A stretch of DNA of 64,000 nucleotides from Fibrobacter sp. (GTDB lineage Bacteria > Fibrobacterota > Fibrobacteria > Fibrobacterales > Fibrobacteraceae). A program made the position numbers and the translations under genes. The DNA lies in the NCBI GenBank assembly GCA_024398965.1, contig JAKSIF010000012.1, positions 1 to 64,000 on the forward strand. Direction: 5' to 3'. Below, one piece after another: positions 24,661-34,411 of this stretch. The notes beneath the pieces were generated by a model that saw nothing but the letters and a program-made list of their open reading frames with translations, was not told where the DNA came from and did no database searches. How positions within the stretch are numbered: position 1 is the first letter of the stretch; each line of letters opens with the position of its first letter.

Positions 24661-25995
24661 TTAAAGAGTCTTGAAGGCTTGAGTCCTGGGAGCAGCCTTG
24701 GGCTTTGTCTTGCCCGGCTGAATCATCAGGACCTTCTCCATTCGGGTTCCATCCATCTTCAGAACGCGGAAAGTATAACCCTTGATGACAACTTCTGCAC
24801 CAGGAGAAGGAATAATGCCGAGAGTCGCCTGGATCAAGCCAGACAAGGTCTCCACGTGGGAATTCTCGGGAGCTTCCAATTCTACGCCCAGCTCGTATTC
24901 CAGATCGGAAAGAGTCATGAGAGGATCAAGAATATATCGGCCGTCCTTCAGCTTCTGCACATCCTCGTCTTCGTCAACGTCATCTTCGTCGCGAATTTCG
25001 CCAACGATTTCTTCCAGGATGTCTTCAAGAGTCACAAGGCCTGCGGTTCCGCCGTATTCGTCCACCACAATAGCCAACTGGTTACCGGTCTTACGGAGTT
25101 CCGTCAGAAGATCATCAATCTTCTTATGGTAAGGCACGAACACCGGCGGCATCACAATCTTCATAATGTCGAAAGGTTCATCCCGATGCTCTGTGTACCA
25201 TTCCAGAAAATCTCGGTTGGACAGGGTTCCTACAATGTTATCCACCGTTTCCTTATACACCGGCAAACGGGAATGTCGTTCATTGTTCAAGACCTTTACC
25301 AAGTCATCCAAGCTAGTGTTCACATCGATGGCGCACATGTCCACGCGAGGTGTCATAATTTCACGAACCGGAGTCTCCACGAAATCGAAGATGTTCAGAA
25401 TCATCTGGCGTTCTTCTTTTTCCAGGCCTTCCCCATCGCTACTGTTTTCATCAGACAAATCGGCCTGAACAGCGTCGCGACGTTCTTCCGAAAGGAAGCT
25501 CAGCTTGGAATCGTAACCCATGCCCTTCAAAGTCTTCAGGAACACTGCATGGCAGATCTTGGCGGGAATCACAAAAGGAATGCGGATGTACCGATACAGC
25601 GGAATCAAGACTATGGCCAGGGTATCCGGCTTCAAGTTTCCCAGCAGGTTTGCAAGGAACACCGTAAGGGTATAAATGCAAAGGCTGGCTACCACCATGT
25701 AAACAGCCAAACCCAGGAACCAGAAATCTTGAGCCCAGGGCCAGGTCTGCTGATCGAAAAGATAAAAGCCGAGAACGCCACTACCAACGTTACAGAAAAT
25801 TCGACCAATGGAAATGGTCTCGTTAAAGCCACCCAATTCAACTAGAGCGGCAACCTTCTCTTCGCGACCTTCCCTATCCTTGGCATCGCGCTTTGCGTAG
25901 ATATCGCTAAAGGCTGCCTTCACCAGGGAGAAGGAAAAAGAGGTAAAGAGAAAAATGATTAAAAAGGCTATAGCCCAACTTTCAGAACTATCCAT
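24661..25995 (-). CDS. CorC/HlyC family membrane protein with CBS pair (CNNM-like)
   Basis: This 444-residue protein has an N-terminal membrane domain (about 1-165, three to four hydrophobic segments, DUF21/CNNM-like), a pair of CBS domains (about 205-330, with [10 protein letters not shown] and [25 protein letters not shown]) and a C-terminal CorC_HlyC domain (about 350-430). Such proteins are linked to magnesium or cobalt efflux and stress; the old label hemolysin is not informative. Its ATG overlaps the ybeY stop by one base (TGATG), so it is translationally coupled as the last gene of a three-gene operon. Confidence 0.88.
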   Translation of the reverse strand: MDSSESWAIAFLIIFLFTSFSFSLVKAAFSDIYAKRDAKDREGREEKVAALVELGGFNETISIGRIFCNVGSGVLGFYLFDQQTWPWAQDFWFLGLAVYMVVASLCIYTLTVFLANLLGNLKPDTLAIVLIPLYRYIRIPFVIPAKICHAVFLKTLKGMGYDSKLSFLSEERRDAVQADLSDENSSDGEGLEKEERQMILNIFDFVETPVREIMTPRVDMCAIDVNTSLDDLVKVLNNERHSRLPVYKETVDNIVGTLSNRDFLEWYTEHRDEPFDIMKIVMPPVFVPYHKKIDDLLTELRKTGNQLAIVVDEYGGTAGLVTLEDILEEIVGEIRDEDDVDEDEDVQKLKDGRYILDPLMTLSDLEYELGVELEAPENSHVETLSGLIQATLGIIPSPGAEVVIKGYTFRVLKMDGTRMEKVLMIQPGKTKPKAAPRTQAFKTL

Positions 25996-26510
25996 CAGTC
26001 TTTCTCCTTATAGGGATCAAGACCAAGGAACTCGCATTCACGGGCGCGCATAACTTTTCTGTCGGCGGCCTTGATATGGTCGTAACCGGAAAGGTGGAGC
26101 AGGCCATGCACAATGACGCGCTTCAGCTCGGCAAAGAACGTATTCCCGTATTCCGGGGCCTGACGCTTAACCTGTTCACGAGCGATATAAATCTCCCCAA
26201 GCATTTCGGGTTCGCCGGGGAATTCCGCATGCCATTCAAAGGAGAGCACATCCGTTACTTTGTCCAAACCACGGTAGTTCTTGTTCATTTCGCGGACGAA
26301 CTCGTCGGAGCACATAACGATGTTCACGTCCTTCTCCTTGCCTTCTTCGGCAAGAAGCTTACGTGCCATCTTCTCGAACTTGTCCTGGTAAGGGAATGAT
26401 TCGATATTTCCTTCGCAAAGGAACTCTATGTTATATTGGGGAACGGCCTTCTTTGTAACCTTGGAGGCCGCCTTCTTTACAGTCTTGGTTTTACTAGCAG
26501 GGTCTGCCAT
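25995..26510 (-). CDS. ybeY: Endoribonuclease YbeY
   Basis: This 171-residue YbeY is a zinc metalloprotein for 16S rRNA 3'-end maturation and ribosome quality control. The zinc motif HGLLHLSGYDH (three His) is intact near the C-terminus, and NKNYRGLDKVTDVLSFEW is the other family signature. There is a Lys-rich N-terminal extension of about 25 residues. It is coupled to both neighbours by one-base stop/start overlaps (TAATG before, TGATG after). Pairing of ybeY with a CorC-type gene is common in bacteria. Confidence 0.93.
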   Translation of the reverse strand: MADPASKTKTVKKAASKVTKKAVPQYNIEFLCEGNIESFPYQDKFEKMARKLLAEEGKEKDVNIVMCSDEFVREMNKNYRGLDKVTDVLSFEWHAEFPGEPEMLGEIYIAREQVKRQAPEYGNTFFAELKRVIVHGLLHLSGYDHIKAADRKVMRARECEFLGLDPYKEKD

Positions 26511-26794
26511 TAAATATTATACCATTTTTTAAGGACGTCGATAATGGCTTCTGCCTGGGCCTTGCCGGTAATCTTGAACTTACCCTGAGCCTTGAACATG
26601 CCGTTCATCTTACGATAGCGACGCAGAGAAACCTTGGGTTCGCCGAAGTCACCGGTCTTGGGATCTTTTTCCTGGTACAGGAACATGACTGTGGGCCATG
26701 CACCCTTGGAAAGAATTTCCTTATCCAGTTCCTTGATTACGTCTTCGCCGGATTCTTCATCGCTAAAGGCAACGGTCAGTTCTTCTACGTCCAT
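26510..26794 (-). CDS. Small protein upstream of ybeY, unknown function
   Basis: I do not recognise this protein of about 94 residues. The ATG at 26794 is chosen because AGGAC stands 6 bases upstream; the longer frame adds 16 unlikely residues. The sequence is soluble, mixed alpha/beta, with an acidic N-terminal half (DVEELTVAFSDEESGEDV) and a basic C-terminal half (SLRRYRKMNGMFKAQGKFKI). It contains no cysteines. The segment GAWPTVMFLYQEKD is thioredoxin-fold-like in pattern but lacks the CxxC. Its stop overlaps the ybeY start, so expression is tied to rRNA maturation genes. Confidence 0.7.
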   Translation of the reverse strand: MDVEELTVAFSDEESGEDVIKELDKEILSKGAWPTVMFLYQEKDPKTGDFGEPKVSLRRYRKMNGMFKAQGKFKITGKAQAEAIIDVLKKWYNI

Positions 26795-26932
26795 ATTTGT
26801 CCTATTCGGATATATTTCGTTTTTGTTTGAAAATAGTCTCAATTTTCTTACTTTATGAGGAACAAGTCACCCATAACGCACTAAATAATAAATATATTTT
26901 ACGGGGTTTGCATTCATTTTTTGTGAGGCAAT

Positions 26933-28828
26933 ATGATTTTTTCGCGATATTTTAAGGCTGCAATTGTTCTTTTAGCGCTATTGGTGGCCTCTTCCTGGGC
27001 TGCGCCCAAGAAGGTTTCTGCCAAAGTCCGTTCTAGAATTGGCGGTCCCGGCGACGTAACTTGCCAGAAAGAAGGCAAGGGCAACTGGGACGATGTCCAG
27101 GTCGGCCAGAAAATTTCACAAGGTAGCCGCATCAGAACCTTGGTAGAATCCCAGGTTACCCTGAATCTTCCCGATGGAAGTACGATTTCTATCGAAGAAA
27201 ACTCCCTGGTTGAAATGAGCCAACTCATGTCTGAGGACGGAGCAAACATCACCACGGCTTCCATCCAGAACGGTAAAGTCCGTTTTGACGCCCAAAAGCA
27301 AAAGCAGGGCAGCGAATTCAAGTTTAAAACCGGTACCGCAACCGCAGCCATCCGAGGAACTTCCGGCTCTGTAGGTTCCACTCCTAGGGGTACAGTCGCC
27401 TCCCTTGCAAGCGGTGTCATGGACCTGATTACCAACTCCGGTGTCAAGGCAACCATTACCGCAGGTCAAACGGCCATTACAAATGGCGAAGACGAAATCA
27501 AGCTCTTTGACTTGACCTCCTCCGGCGACCCGGAATTCTTCAATGTGATCGAAGCCCTCATGGCAGACACCACACTTTCTACAGACTCTCTCATAAAGTT
27601 GATCAACACCCAAGACTCTGCCTACAAGGAAAACTTCATGAACAAGGCAGGGCTCAAGTGCATTACCAACACCCTGCCCGACACAATTTACGAGCCCAGC
27701 GTAAACCTTTCCGTCAAGTGTGATGCAGCCTTTGACCGTTTTGAAGTCGCCGGTGCCATTACCAAGGAAAATGACGGAAACCTGAAGGAAATCAACGCCA
27801 ACTGGTCTTCCGTTGAAATCGGTCCCAAGAAGTTCCCCATTACTTGCGTAGCCAAGAATATCAAGTTGCCCTGCGGCGAACTTTCAACCTACTATGCAGG
27901 AACGGTCAAGGCTACCGCAAAGGATTCCGTGGTCCATGTACCGTTGACTCTTTCTTCCCCTTCCGACATGCTAATCTGTGACCCAGGTGTGGCAGTCATC
28001 GAAGGTAAGTTCGACCCCAGCGATCCGAAGGCAAATCTTACCATTTCCTTTGGCAAAACGACCTCTCACAACCTTGTTCCTAGCCATCCGGACGGAGAAT
28101 TTTCTTATCCCATCACAATCAACGACAAGGCCGGCAACTGGAACGAAACCAAGATTGACGTAGAATACAAGTCCGAGGCTCTGAAAGTCAACGAAAAGGC
28201 ATCTGTATCCATCGAAGTCAACAAGAGCTGCAAGAGTGTCAATCTGGAACGCCCCACCATCACATTCCTGCGTTCAGACTCCCTTAAGTGCAACGCATCC
28301 GTAAACATCGGAAACGTTTCCGGCGATAAGGTCATCTTGACCCACTCCATTGACGGCAACGATATCAAGGACACCTATTTTGATTCCGACGTCAACCACA
28401 CCTTCAACCTTGTCAGCGGTTCTCATCAGTACACCTTCAAGGTAAAGGACCAGGCCGGGAACGAGTCTAGTCTTAGCAAGACCATGGGTTGCTACCCGCC
28501 GACAAACGTTTCTCTTGAAATTAGCGGCGGCAACAAGTTCGAACGTCAACGTTCACCGATGCCTCCGGGAAGCATCTCTCCCGTCCTCTATAGGCAGATG
28601 CATTTCAAGGTGACAGGTATTCCGCAGAACAATCCCATCTATATCAAACAGATTTCCATCTCCCAGGACGGTAAGAGCCCCATCACGCTCAAACTTACCG
28701 ATTTCCAAAGCACCTCCTTCGACCATCAAATTGAACTAATCTGGGGCAAGCGCTCCAACGTAAAAATTGATGTCATTATGAAGAGTGGCAAGATGCTGAC
28801 TTTAACCAAGACTTACTTGATCGAATAA
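26933..28828 (+). CDS. Exported FecR-domain protein
   Basis: This 631-residue protein has a signal peptide (FKAAIVLLALLVASSWA) and a FecR domain at about 45-165: QVGQKISQGSRIRTLVESQVTLNLPDGSTISIEENS and TGTATAAIRGTSGSV are the hallmark phrases. In the classical setting FecR relays siderophore signals to a sigma factor, but here there is no sigma gene and no membrane helix, so it is more likely a cell-surface or periplasmic scaffold. The rest (about 230-630) reads as repeated Ig-like beta domains with paired cysteines. The stop overlaps the next start by one base (TAATG), which suggests the two are made in fixed ratio. Confidence 0.82.
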   Translation: MIFSRYFKAAIVLLALLVASSWAAPKKVSAKVRSRIGGPGDVTCQKEGKGNWDDVQVGQKISQGSRIRTLVESQVTLNLPDGSTISIEENSLVEMSQLMSEDGANITTASIQNGKVRFDAQKQKQGSEFKFKTGTATAAIRGTSGSVGSTPRGTVASLASGVMDLITNSGVKATITAGQTAITNGEDEIKLFDLTSSGDPEFFNVIEALMADTTLSTDSLIKLINTQDSAYKENFMNKAGLKCITNTLPDTIYEPSVNLSVKCDAAFDRFEVAGAITKENDGNLKEINANWSSVEIGPKKFPITCVAKNIKLPCGELSTYYAGTVKATAKDSVVHVPLTLSSPSDMLICDPGVAVIEGKFDPSDPKANLTISFGKTTSHNLVPSHPDGEFSYPITINDKAGNWNETKIDVEYKSEALKVNEKASVSIEVNKSCKSVNLERPTITFLRSDSLKCNASVNIGNVSGDKVILTHSIDGNDIKDTYFDSDVNHTFNLVSGSHQYTFKVKDQAGNESSLSKTMGCYPPTNVSLEISGGNKFERQRSPMPPGSISPVLYRQMHFKVTGIPQNNPIYIKQISISQDGKSPITLKLTDFQSTSFDHQIELIWGKRSNVKIDVIMKSGKMLTLTKTYLIE

Positions 28829-31800
28829 TGAAGATACCTTACTATTTCTCTGCATTTGCGCTGACAGCAAGTCTGTCTATTGCTCAGGAAGCAAAAGTTC
28901 CTGCTACGACCGCACCAGCACCTCAGCCCGCTCCTGCGGCACAGGCTACCCCGGCTCCCGCTACTCAGCCCGAAGCCGCTGCACAGGCCACCCCGGCTCC
29001 TGCTCCTCAGCCCGCTCCTGCGGCACAGGCCGCAACGGCTCCCGCTACTCAGCCCGCTCCTGCAGCACAGGCCGCCCCGGCTCCCGCTACTCAGCCCGCT
29101 CCTGCTGCACAGGCCGCCCCGGCTCCCGCTACTCAGCCCGCTCCTGCAGCACAGGCCGCCCCGGCTCCTGCTCCGCAGCCCGAAGCCGCTGCACAGGCCG
29201 CAACGGCTCCCGCTACTCAGCCCGCTCCTGCAGCACAGGCCGCCCCGGCTCCCGCTCCGCAGCCCGAAGCCGTCAGTGCCGAAGCAGCACCGGATTCCTC
29301 CGTTTCAAAGGAACAGGCTGCAGTCGTACAAGATAGCCTCCAGCAGGTTGTCGCCACCGCAGACAGCGTTAAGCAAGATTCCGTAAAGCAGGAACCTGTC
29401 CCGGAAGTTGTAGCACAGCCCGCGCCCCAGAAATCAGAACTTCTTGAAGGCACCCCTCTTGAAGGATCTATTACCGGCTTCATCAAGGCAGACAAATCTC
29501 CGTACGTCGTCAACAGCGACATCACCATTGCAAAGAACAGTGCAGTCGTCATTGAGCCGGGTGTTGTCATTCGATTTGCTCCAGGCACCGGCCTCTACAT
29601 CAACGGACAGTTTATCGTTGCCGGCAACAAGAAGCAGAACGTGACCTTTGCTTCCGCAATGAGCATTCCCAAGAAGGGCGAATGGAAGGGTATCTTCATT
29701 ACGGGAGATATTCCTGTTGAGTTCCGTAACGCAACCATTGCCGACGCCCAGAACGGCATCGTTATAGAAAAGGGCGAATTGCACCTTCAGAACTCTACCA
29801 TCGAAAATACCTCAGACCGAGGCGTTTACGCACGCGAAGCAAAGGTTGCAGTTAATGACTGCGAATTCAGGAATAACGAAGGCGCAGCCCTCCACATTTC
29901 CAACTACGCCTCTGCAGAAATCCAGCGTTCAAATTTCAGCAAGAACACTGTGGCTCTCTACAACGCTCAACTGGCAAAGACTTCCGTTGTTTCCTCCAGC
30001 TTTGAGGAAAACACTTACGGCATTCTGGACATGGGCAATAGCAGCCTGACCTTCGACAACACCACAGTCAAGAATAACTCCACCGGCGTTTCCTCAACCG
30101 AAGTGCTGGACAAATCCGTACTGGAAAGCGTTTCCGCTAACGCACTTGACTTTGACAAGAGCAGCAGTGCAGTATCCAGCGCATTGTCCTCTGACCCTGA
30201 AGTTCCCGGCGTCGACCGTAAGCTTTTCAATCCCAATGAAAAGATGGGTGACCTCATGATCGAAATGGCAAAGAACGAGGATGTCTACGACACCTTGCAA
30301 AAACCGTGGACCATCATGGGTAACGTCATGCTCGGCGGCAATTACCACCACGTCATGACCCGCAAGAGACATGGCAGCGACACGATGGTTGGTAACGATT
30401 CCATCATGCGTGGAGATCATTACAAGAACACCTTCCAGGTACCCGGCTTCGGAGCAGAGGCTAGCGCCTATCTCTTGATGCAATCCCCGGACGGCAGCAC
30501 CTTTGAATTCAGCACAGACCTTACAGCGGATTCCTGGAATCATTTCTCTCCGAATCCAGTCACCTTGACTTACACCGACAAGTACAACAAGTTGAACCTT
30601 GGTGACTTCCAGAAGGTTGGCGGTGACATCTACATGTCTTCCCTCCCCCTCTTTGGTGCCGGCTACACTCTTTCTCTCCTCAGAAACAACGCAGACCAAC
30701 CTCTGCTTGAATTCGACGGATTCTTTGGCGAAAACCGCAAGCCCATGCTGGTTGGCGACCGCCATCCCATGATTTACAACGATTACATTGACGAAGGTGA
30801 AGCTCAGGCTCAGAGAATCGCCCTCGGCGGTTCCGTCAAGTGGGCTCCGGTTCGTCGTTTTGATGCAACCTTCGGTGTAATCTACGCCGAAGACGAAATC
30901 AACGACCCTCTGCTGCGAGACGGCGGTCCTCGCCGAACTGTTACCAGCGAACCCATGCAGAAGTCTTTCACCATGTATGCAGATGGTAACTGGCTGTTCT
31001 TCCCGGGCGATATTGAACTTAAGGGTCAGATTGCAGTTGGCCGCGCAGATACCGCAGATGTATTCAAGGAACGCGCCATCAACAAGGTCTTCAACGATGC
31101 AGGCCTCAATGTGGCAAGCTTTGCAAAGCTTCGCCAGCTGATGACCAACGTAGACAAGGTAAACGCTCTTAGCACCGAAGAACTTGACGAAATCTTTGGC
31201 GGCAACACCACCCTTAACCGTGGCGAAATGAGAGATTCTCTTAAGACTCTCCTCCGCGAAGCCAAGCTCCGCAAGGACGATGACGAAAGCGAACTGGACG
31301 AAAGCCGCGTTCTGGGTCTCAACTGGGGCAGCCAGAATTTTGCCATTGGAGCATCCCTCTACTGGAACATCTACAAGACCTCTCTTTCCGGCCATATCAA
31401 GTACGTCGGCGAAGATTTCTACAGCGCAGGTTCTCCTGACCAGCTGGCCGACACACGTGAATTCGGAGGCAAGGTTGAGCAAATCATCACGAACTTCTGG
31501 ACCGCAGGACTCGGTTATCAGGTTAATATCGAGAATGCAGCCAAGAAGGGCGCAACAAACCTCTTCGGTATCGGAGAAGGCACCCGTTGGGGCTTCGGTG
31601 ACGCAACCGACAAGTGGTACGAAGAACACGAACTCGACAACGACCGTACCAAGTACATTCAAAACGCCAACCTGGATAGCAAATTCAAAATTGGCAAGAA
31701 GGTCAATCTTGATGTTGGCTACAACCTGGAATACAGAACCCAGTATCGCCCCTACCAGCTTCACGGAGACTACATCCTTGAAGACGGAATTTACCGAGAC

Positions 31801-32523
31801 AGTTGGTTTGCTGCACGCAAGGGTAAGCCCGTTTTGCAGGTTATGGATGGCGACTACGTAACCACAGTGGACTCTGCCCGTTGGGTTGAATACATGAACC
31901 TAGCAAGCGAACCCTATCTGGCATCCAAGTTCCAGGAACGCATTTTCAAGAACACCTGGAAGGCAGACGCTTCCATCAGTATCGACAAGTCCGTCATTAG
32001 AGTTGGCGGCCGTTGGACAATCCGTACCGACAATTCCAAGTTCTACAAGGACGACCTGATCGAAGACATCGACCTGTCCAACAAGACCTGGGACAAGATG
32101 GGTTACTACTTCGGTGGAGCCGACTACTTCGAACACTCCTATCCCCTTTCTGCCACAACATCCTTCAACAGGTTCCAGAATTACGCAGCCTTCACTCCCC
32201 GCTTCAAGAGCTATGAGCGTGATGACATGAGCGAAACGGAATTCACCTTGGAAGATCAGTTTGAAATGTTCTTCAAGAACCGTACCTTCATCCTGGGCGT
32301 CAACGGAGAATTCCGCTACCTGACCACCAACTGGGACGAAGAAGACGAAAACATTGAAGAAAGCGAAATGGATATTCTTGGAAGTGTGAACCTCCGCGTC
32401 AACCATACCAAGCACCTCTACAGCGAATGGTACACCGGAGCCTCCATGTATTATCGTCCTGACAACCTGAGCGACGAATACAAGGACATCTACGGCGGCG
32501 TTCGCGTGAACTACGTATTCTAA
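28828..32523 (+). CDS. Giant surface protein: Ala/Pro repeat, beta-helix, outer-membrane barrel
   Basis: In this 1231-residue protein a signal peptide (about 1-19) precedes an Ala/Pro/Gln low-complexity stalk (about 25-155, eight 14-residue repeats). A linker follows, then a right-handed beta-helix region (about 210-430; phrases such as VVIEPGVVIRFAPGTGLYING, with recurring short Asn/Ser-rich turns like NSTIENTSDRGVYA). From about 490 to the end the sequence alternates in the manner of outer-membrane beta-strands and finishes with a Phe (VNYVF), the usual C-terminal signature of barrels inserted by BAM. It may expose the beta-helix and stalk for adhesion or carbohydrate contact. Function is inferred only from architecture. 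Co-translated with the FecR-domain protein. Confidence 0.75.
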   Translation: MKIPYYFSAFALTASLSIAQEAKVPATTAPAPQPAPAAQATPAPATQPEAAAQATPAPAPQPAPAAQAATAPATQPAPAAQAAPAPATQPAPAAQAAPAPATQPAPAAQAAPAPAPQPEAAAQAATAPATQPAPAAQAAPAPAPQPEAVSAEAAPDSSVSKEQAAVVQDSLQQVVATADSVKQDSVKQEPVPEVVAQPAPQKSELLEGTPLEGSITGFIKADKSPYVVNSDITIAKNSAVVIEPGVVIRFAPGTGLYINGQFIVAGNKKQNVTFASAMSIPKKGEWKGIFITGDIPVEFRNATIADAQNGIVIEKGELHLQNSTIENTSDRGVYAREAKVAVNDCEFRNNEGAALHISNYASAEIQRSNFSKNTVALYNAQLAKTSVVSSSFEENTYGILDMGNSSLTFDNTTVKNNSTGVSSTEVLDKSVLESVSANALDFDKSSSAVSSALSSDPEVPGVDRKLFNPNEKMGDLMIEMAKNEDVYDTLQKPWTIMGNVMLGGNYHHVMTRKRHGSDTMVGNDSIMRGDHYKNTFQVPGFGAEASAYLLMQSPDGSTFEFSTDLTADSWNHFSPNPVTLTYTDKYNKLNLGDFQKVGGDIYMSSLPLFGAGYTLSLLRNNADQPLLEFDGFFGENRKPMLVGDRHPMIYNDYIDEGEAQAQRIALGGSVKWAPVRRFDATFGVIYAEDEINDPLLRDGGPRRTVTSEPMQKSFTMYADGNWLFFPGDIELKGQIAVGRADTADVFKERAINKVFNDAGLNVASFAKLRQLMTNVDKVNALSTEELDEIFGGNTTLNRGEMRDSLKTLLREAKLRKDDDESELDESRVLGLNWGSQNFAIGASLYWNIYKTSLSGHIKYVGEDFYSAGSPDQLADTREFGGKVEQIITNFWTAGLGYQVNIENAAKKGATNLFGIGEGTRWGFGDATDKWYEEHELDNDRTKYIQNANLDSKFKIGKKVNLDVGYNLEYRTQYRPYQLHGDYILEDGIYRDSWFAARKGKPVLQVMDGDYVTTVDSARWVEYMNLASEPYLASKFQERIFKNTWKADASISIDKSVIRVGGRWTIRTDNSKFYKDDLIEDIDLSNKTWDKMGYYFGGADYFEHSYPLSATTSFNRFQNYAAFTPRFKSYERDDMSETEFTLEDQFEMFFKNRTFILGVNGEFRYLTTNWDEEDENIEESEMDILGSVNLRVNHTKHLYSEWYTGASMYYRPDNLSDEYKDIYGGVRVNYVF
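28924..29259 (+). repeat. 42-bp coding tandem repeat, eight units
   Basis: There are eight in-frame 42-bp units encoding QPAPAAQAAPAPAT and variants (QPEAAAQ..., ...TAPAT, ...APAP). Units differ by third-base and a few coding changes, with a partial ninth unit after the tract. Near-identical units of this length are prone to expansion or contraction, so stalk length may vary between strains. Confidence 0.9.
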
Positions 32524-32604
32524 GGTTACGCGACAAGTCCACTTAAGCAAGGCGAATTCGCCAAGGTAGAGCGAAAACGCCGCAGGACCTGGACATTGAA
32601 CTTT

Positions 32605-32633
32605 CGGCTCGGCTTTTGCCGGGCCGTTTTTCT
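32605..32633 (+). terminator. Terminator of the FecR/surface-protein operon
   Basis: The stem CGGCTCGGC/GCCGGGCCG with a short loop is followed by TTTTTCT. The T tract runs into CTACATTTGAGG, which may itself serve as the promoter box of the next gene. Confidence 0.85.
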
Positions 32634-32645
32634 ACATTTGAGGCA

Positions 32646-34304
32646 ATGTTTACCTACCGCTACAGAGAATTGACTGTCGCCCTGAACAAGAAAGGCGAAT
32701 TCCGAGCCGCCCTGGCCCGGGAACTGCGCGTACACCCCGAGGAAATTTTCAACCTCCAGGTGGAACGTTTTTCTCTGGATAGTCGCCGTAAGGGAGACCC
32801 CAAGTGGTCTTACAACGTCATTTTTGACTTGAAGCGTCAAGTTCGCGCCAACGGAAATCACGCCAAGGGTTTGGTCGCAGCCGAACGTGAAATAGAATCT
32901 CTGGAGAACGACCCTCTGCGAAACACTGTTCCCATGGCAGGCCATGTGGATGTAATAGGCGCAGGCCCCAGTGGTCTTTGGGCAGCCCTTCACCTGCTCC
33001 GCAAGGGTTTTTCCGTTGATCTGTACGAGCAGGGGAAACTGGTGGAGGAACGTTTTCGTGATATCCGCAGATTCTTTGTAGACAGAAAGTTTAACGCCTA
33101 TAGCAATGTGCTTTACGGCGAAGGTGGCGCAGGCGCATTCAGTGATGGAAAACTGAATACCCGTAGTCGCAATCTTTTTTCCGAAGCCGTTTTAAAGGAC
33201 ATGGTTTCCTTCGGCGTAGACGAATCCGTAGTCACATTTGCAAAGCCCCACATCGGAACCGACCGATTGGTTCTGATGCTACGTCAGCTTCGTGCTGAAA
33301 TCGCCCGCCTAGGCGGAAAGATTCATTACAGCACCACGCTGGAAGATATTGAAATCAAGGACGGGCGCATTTGCGCCATCAAGCTACGAGATGTTTCCCG
33401 TCGCAATCTGGGAGAGGCCCCATCTCCTGACTTTGCGGAAATCTGCCCCAGCCATTGGCAGCCTTGCGAGGCTCTGGTTCTTGCGGTAGGCCATTCCGCC
33501 CGCAGTATTTACGAAATGCTCCACGCCCGAGGCGTTTCCTTGGAAAGCAAGGCTTTTGCCATGGGCGTCCGTGTGGAACATCCCCAAATGCTCATCAATA
33601 TGCGTCAGCTGGGCCGCGATGTGGACACACGCCTGACGGGTGCCGCAGAATATTTTTTGGCCACCCCCACGTTGAACAAGACCAGTTCCGCCTACAGTTT
33701 CTGCATGTGTCCAGGCGGTGTCCTGGTGCCTTGCGCATCGGAGCCAGGCACCCTCGCCACTAACGGCATGAGCTACAGCCACCGTAACGGGCCGTACGCC
33801 AACGGCGCCATCGCCGTTCCCATTACTGCGGGCGCAGAAGGATTCAACATCAAGACCGCCGGTTCTCTTTTTGGCGGTCTAGATTTACAGCGGAAAATTG
33901 AGGCCGACGCCTACGCCGTTGGTGGCAAGAACTACGCGGCCCCGGCACAGACCATCAAGAACTTCCTAGCCAAGCGCGTAGACAAGAGCCTGCCGAAAAC
34001 CACATACCCCTGTGGTCTAGTGAACAGCAATCTCTGGGATTGGATGGACAAGACTATCTGCAAGAGCCTTGCGGAAGGTTTCCAGAATTTTGACAGGAAG
34101 ATTCCTGGCTTTATCGAGGAAGGTCTGATTGTGGCCCCTGAAACCAGAACCAGCTCCCCCCTGCGCATTCCCCGCAACAACGAGACCCAGGAAAGCATCA
34201 ACACAAAGGGGCTCTTTGTTCTAGGAGAAGGAGCAGGATACTCCGGAGGCATCGTCACCAGCGCTGCCGACGGCATCCGCCTCGCCCACTACGCAAAGAA
34301 ATGA
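32646..34304 (+). CDS. FAD-dependent dehydrogenase, COG2509-like
   Basis: This flavoprotein has about 552 residues. An N-terminal domain (1-95) precedes the FAD-binding Rossmann motif VDVIGAGPSGLWAALHLLRKGFSVDLYEQG. Further family-like segments are YGEGGAGAFSDGKLNTR, FAMGVRVEHPQ, FCMCPGGVLVPCASEPGTLATNGMSY and the C-terminal GLFVLGEGAGYSGGIVTSAADGIR. This is the layout of the uncharacterised FAD-dependent dehydrogenase group COG2509; the substrate is unknown. The ATG at 32646 is chosen because GAGG precedes it and the upstream extension lies in the terminator. Confidence 0.85.
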   Translation: MFTYRYRELTVALNKKGEFRAALARELRVHPEEIFNLQVERFSLDSRRKGDPKWSYNVIFDLKRQVRANGNHAKGLVAAEREIESLENDPLRNTVPMAGHVDVIGAGPSGLWAALHLLRKGFSVDLYEQGKLVEERFRDIRRFFVDRKFNAYSNVLYGEGGAGAFSDGKLNTRSRNLFSEAVLKDMVSFGVDESVVTFAKPHIGTDRLVLMLRQLRAEIARLGGKIHYSTTLEDIEIKDGRICAIKLRDVSRRNLGEAPSPDFAEICPSHWQPCEALVLAVGHSARSIYEMLHARGVSLESKAFAMGVRVEHPQMLINMRQLGRDVDTRLTGAAEYFLATPTLNKTSSAYSFCMCPGGVLVPCASEPGTLATNGMSYSHRNGPYANGAIAVPITAGAEGFNIKTAGSLFGGLDLQRKIEADAYAVGGKNYAAPAQTIKNFLAKRVDKSLPKTTYPCGLVNSNLWDWMDKTICKSLAEGFQNFDRKIPGFIEEGLIVAPETRTSSPLRIPRNNETQESINTKGLFVLGEGAGYSGGIVTSAADGIRLAHYAKK

Positions 34305-34411
34305 ACAATGAAAAAGGAACAATTAAGAATGGAAGCTAACGCGGCTCCGCCGCCTTTTAATGAGCGCAAAGCGCCATTATCTACATTTTTAATTTTTAAC
34401 TCTTAATTATT
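34305..34411 (+). repeat. Intergenic repeat and hairpins before the RluA-type gene
   Basis: TGAACAATGAAAAAGGAAC followed by AATTAAGAATGG is homologous to the reverse complement of 38865-38925. It is followed by GCGGC-tcc-GCCGC and by the palindrome TAATGAGCGC-AA-AGCGCCATTA, then an AT-rich stretch with CTACATTTTT and no clear ribosome site before the next ATG. Confidence 0.5.
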
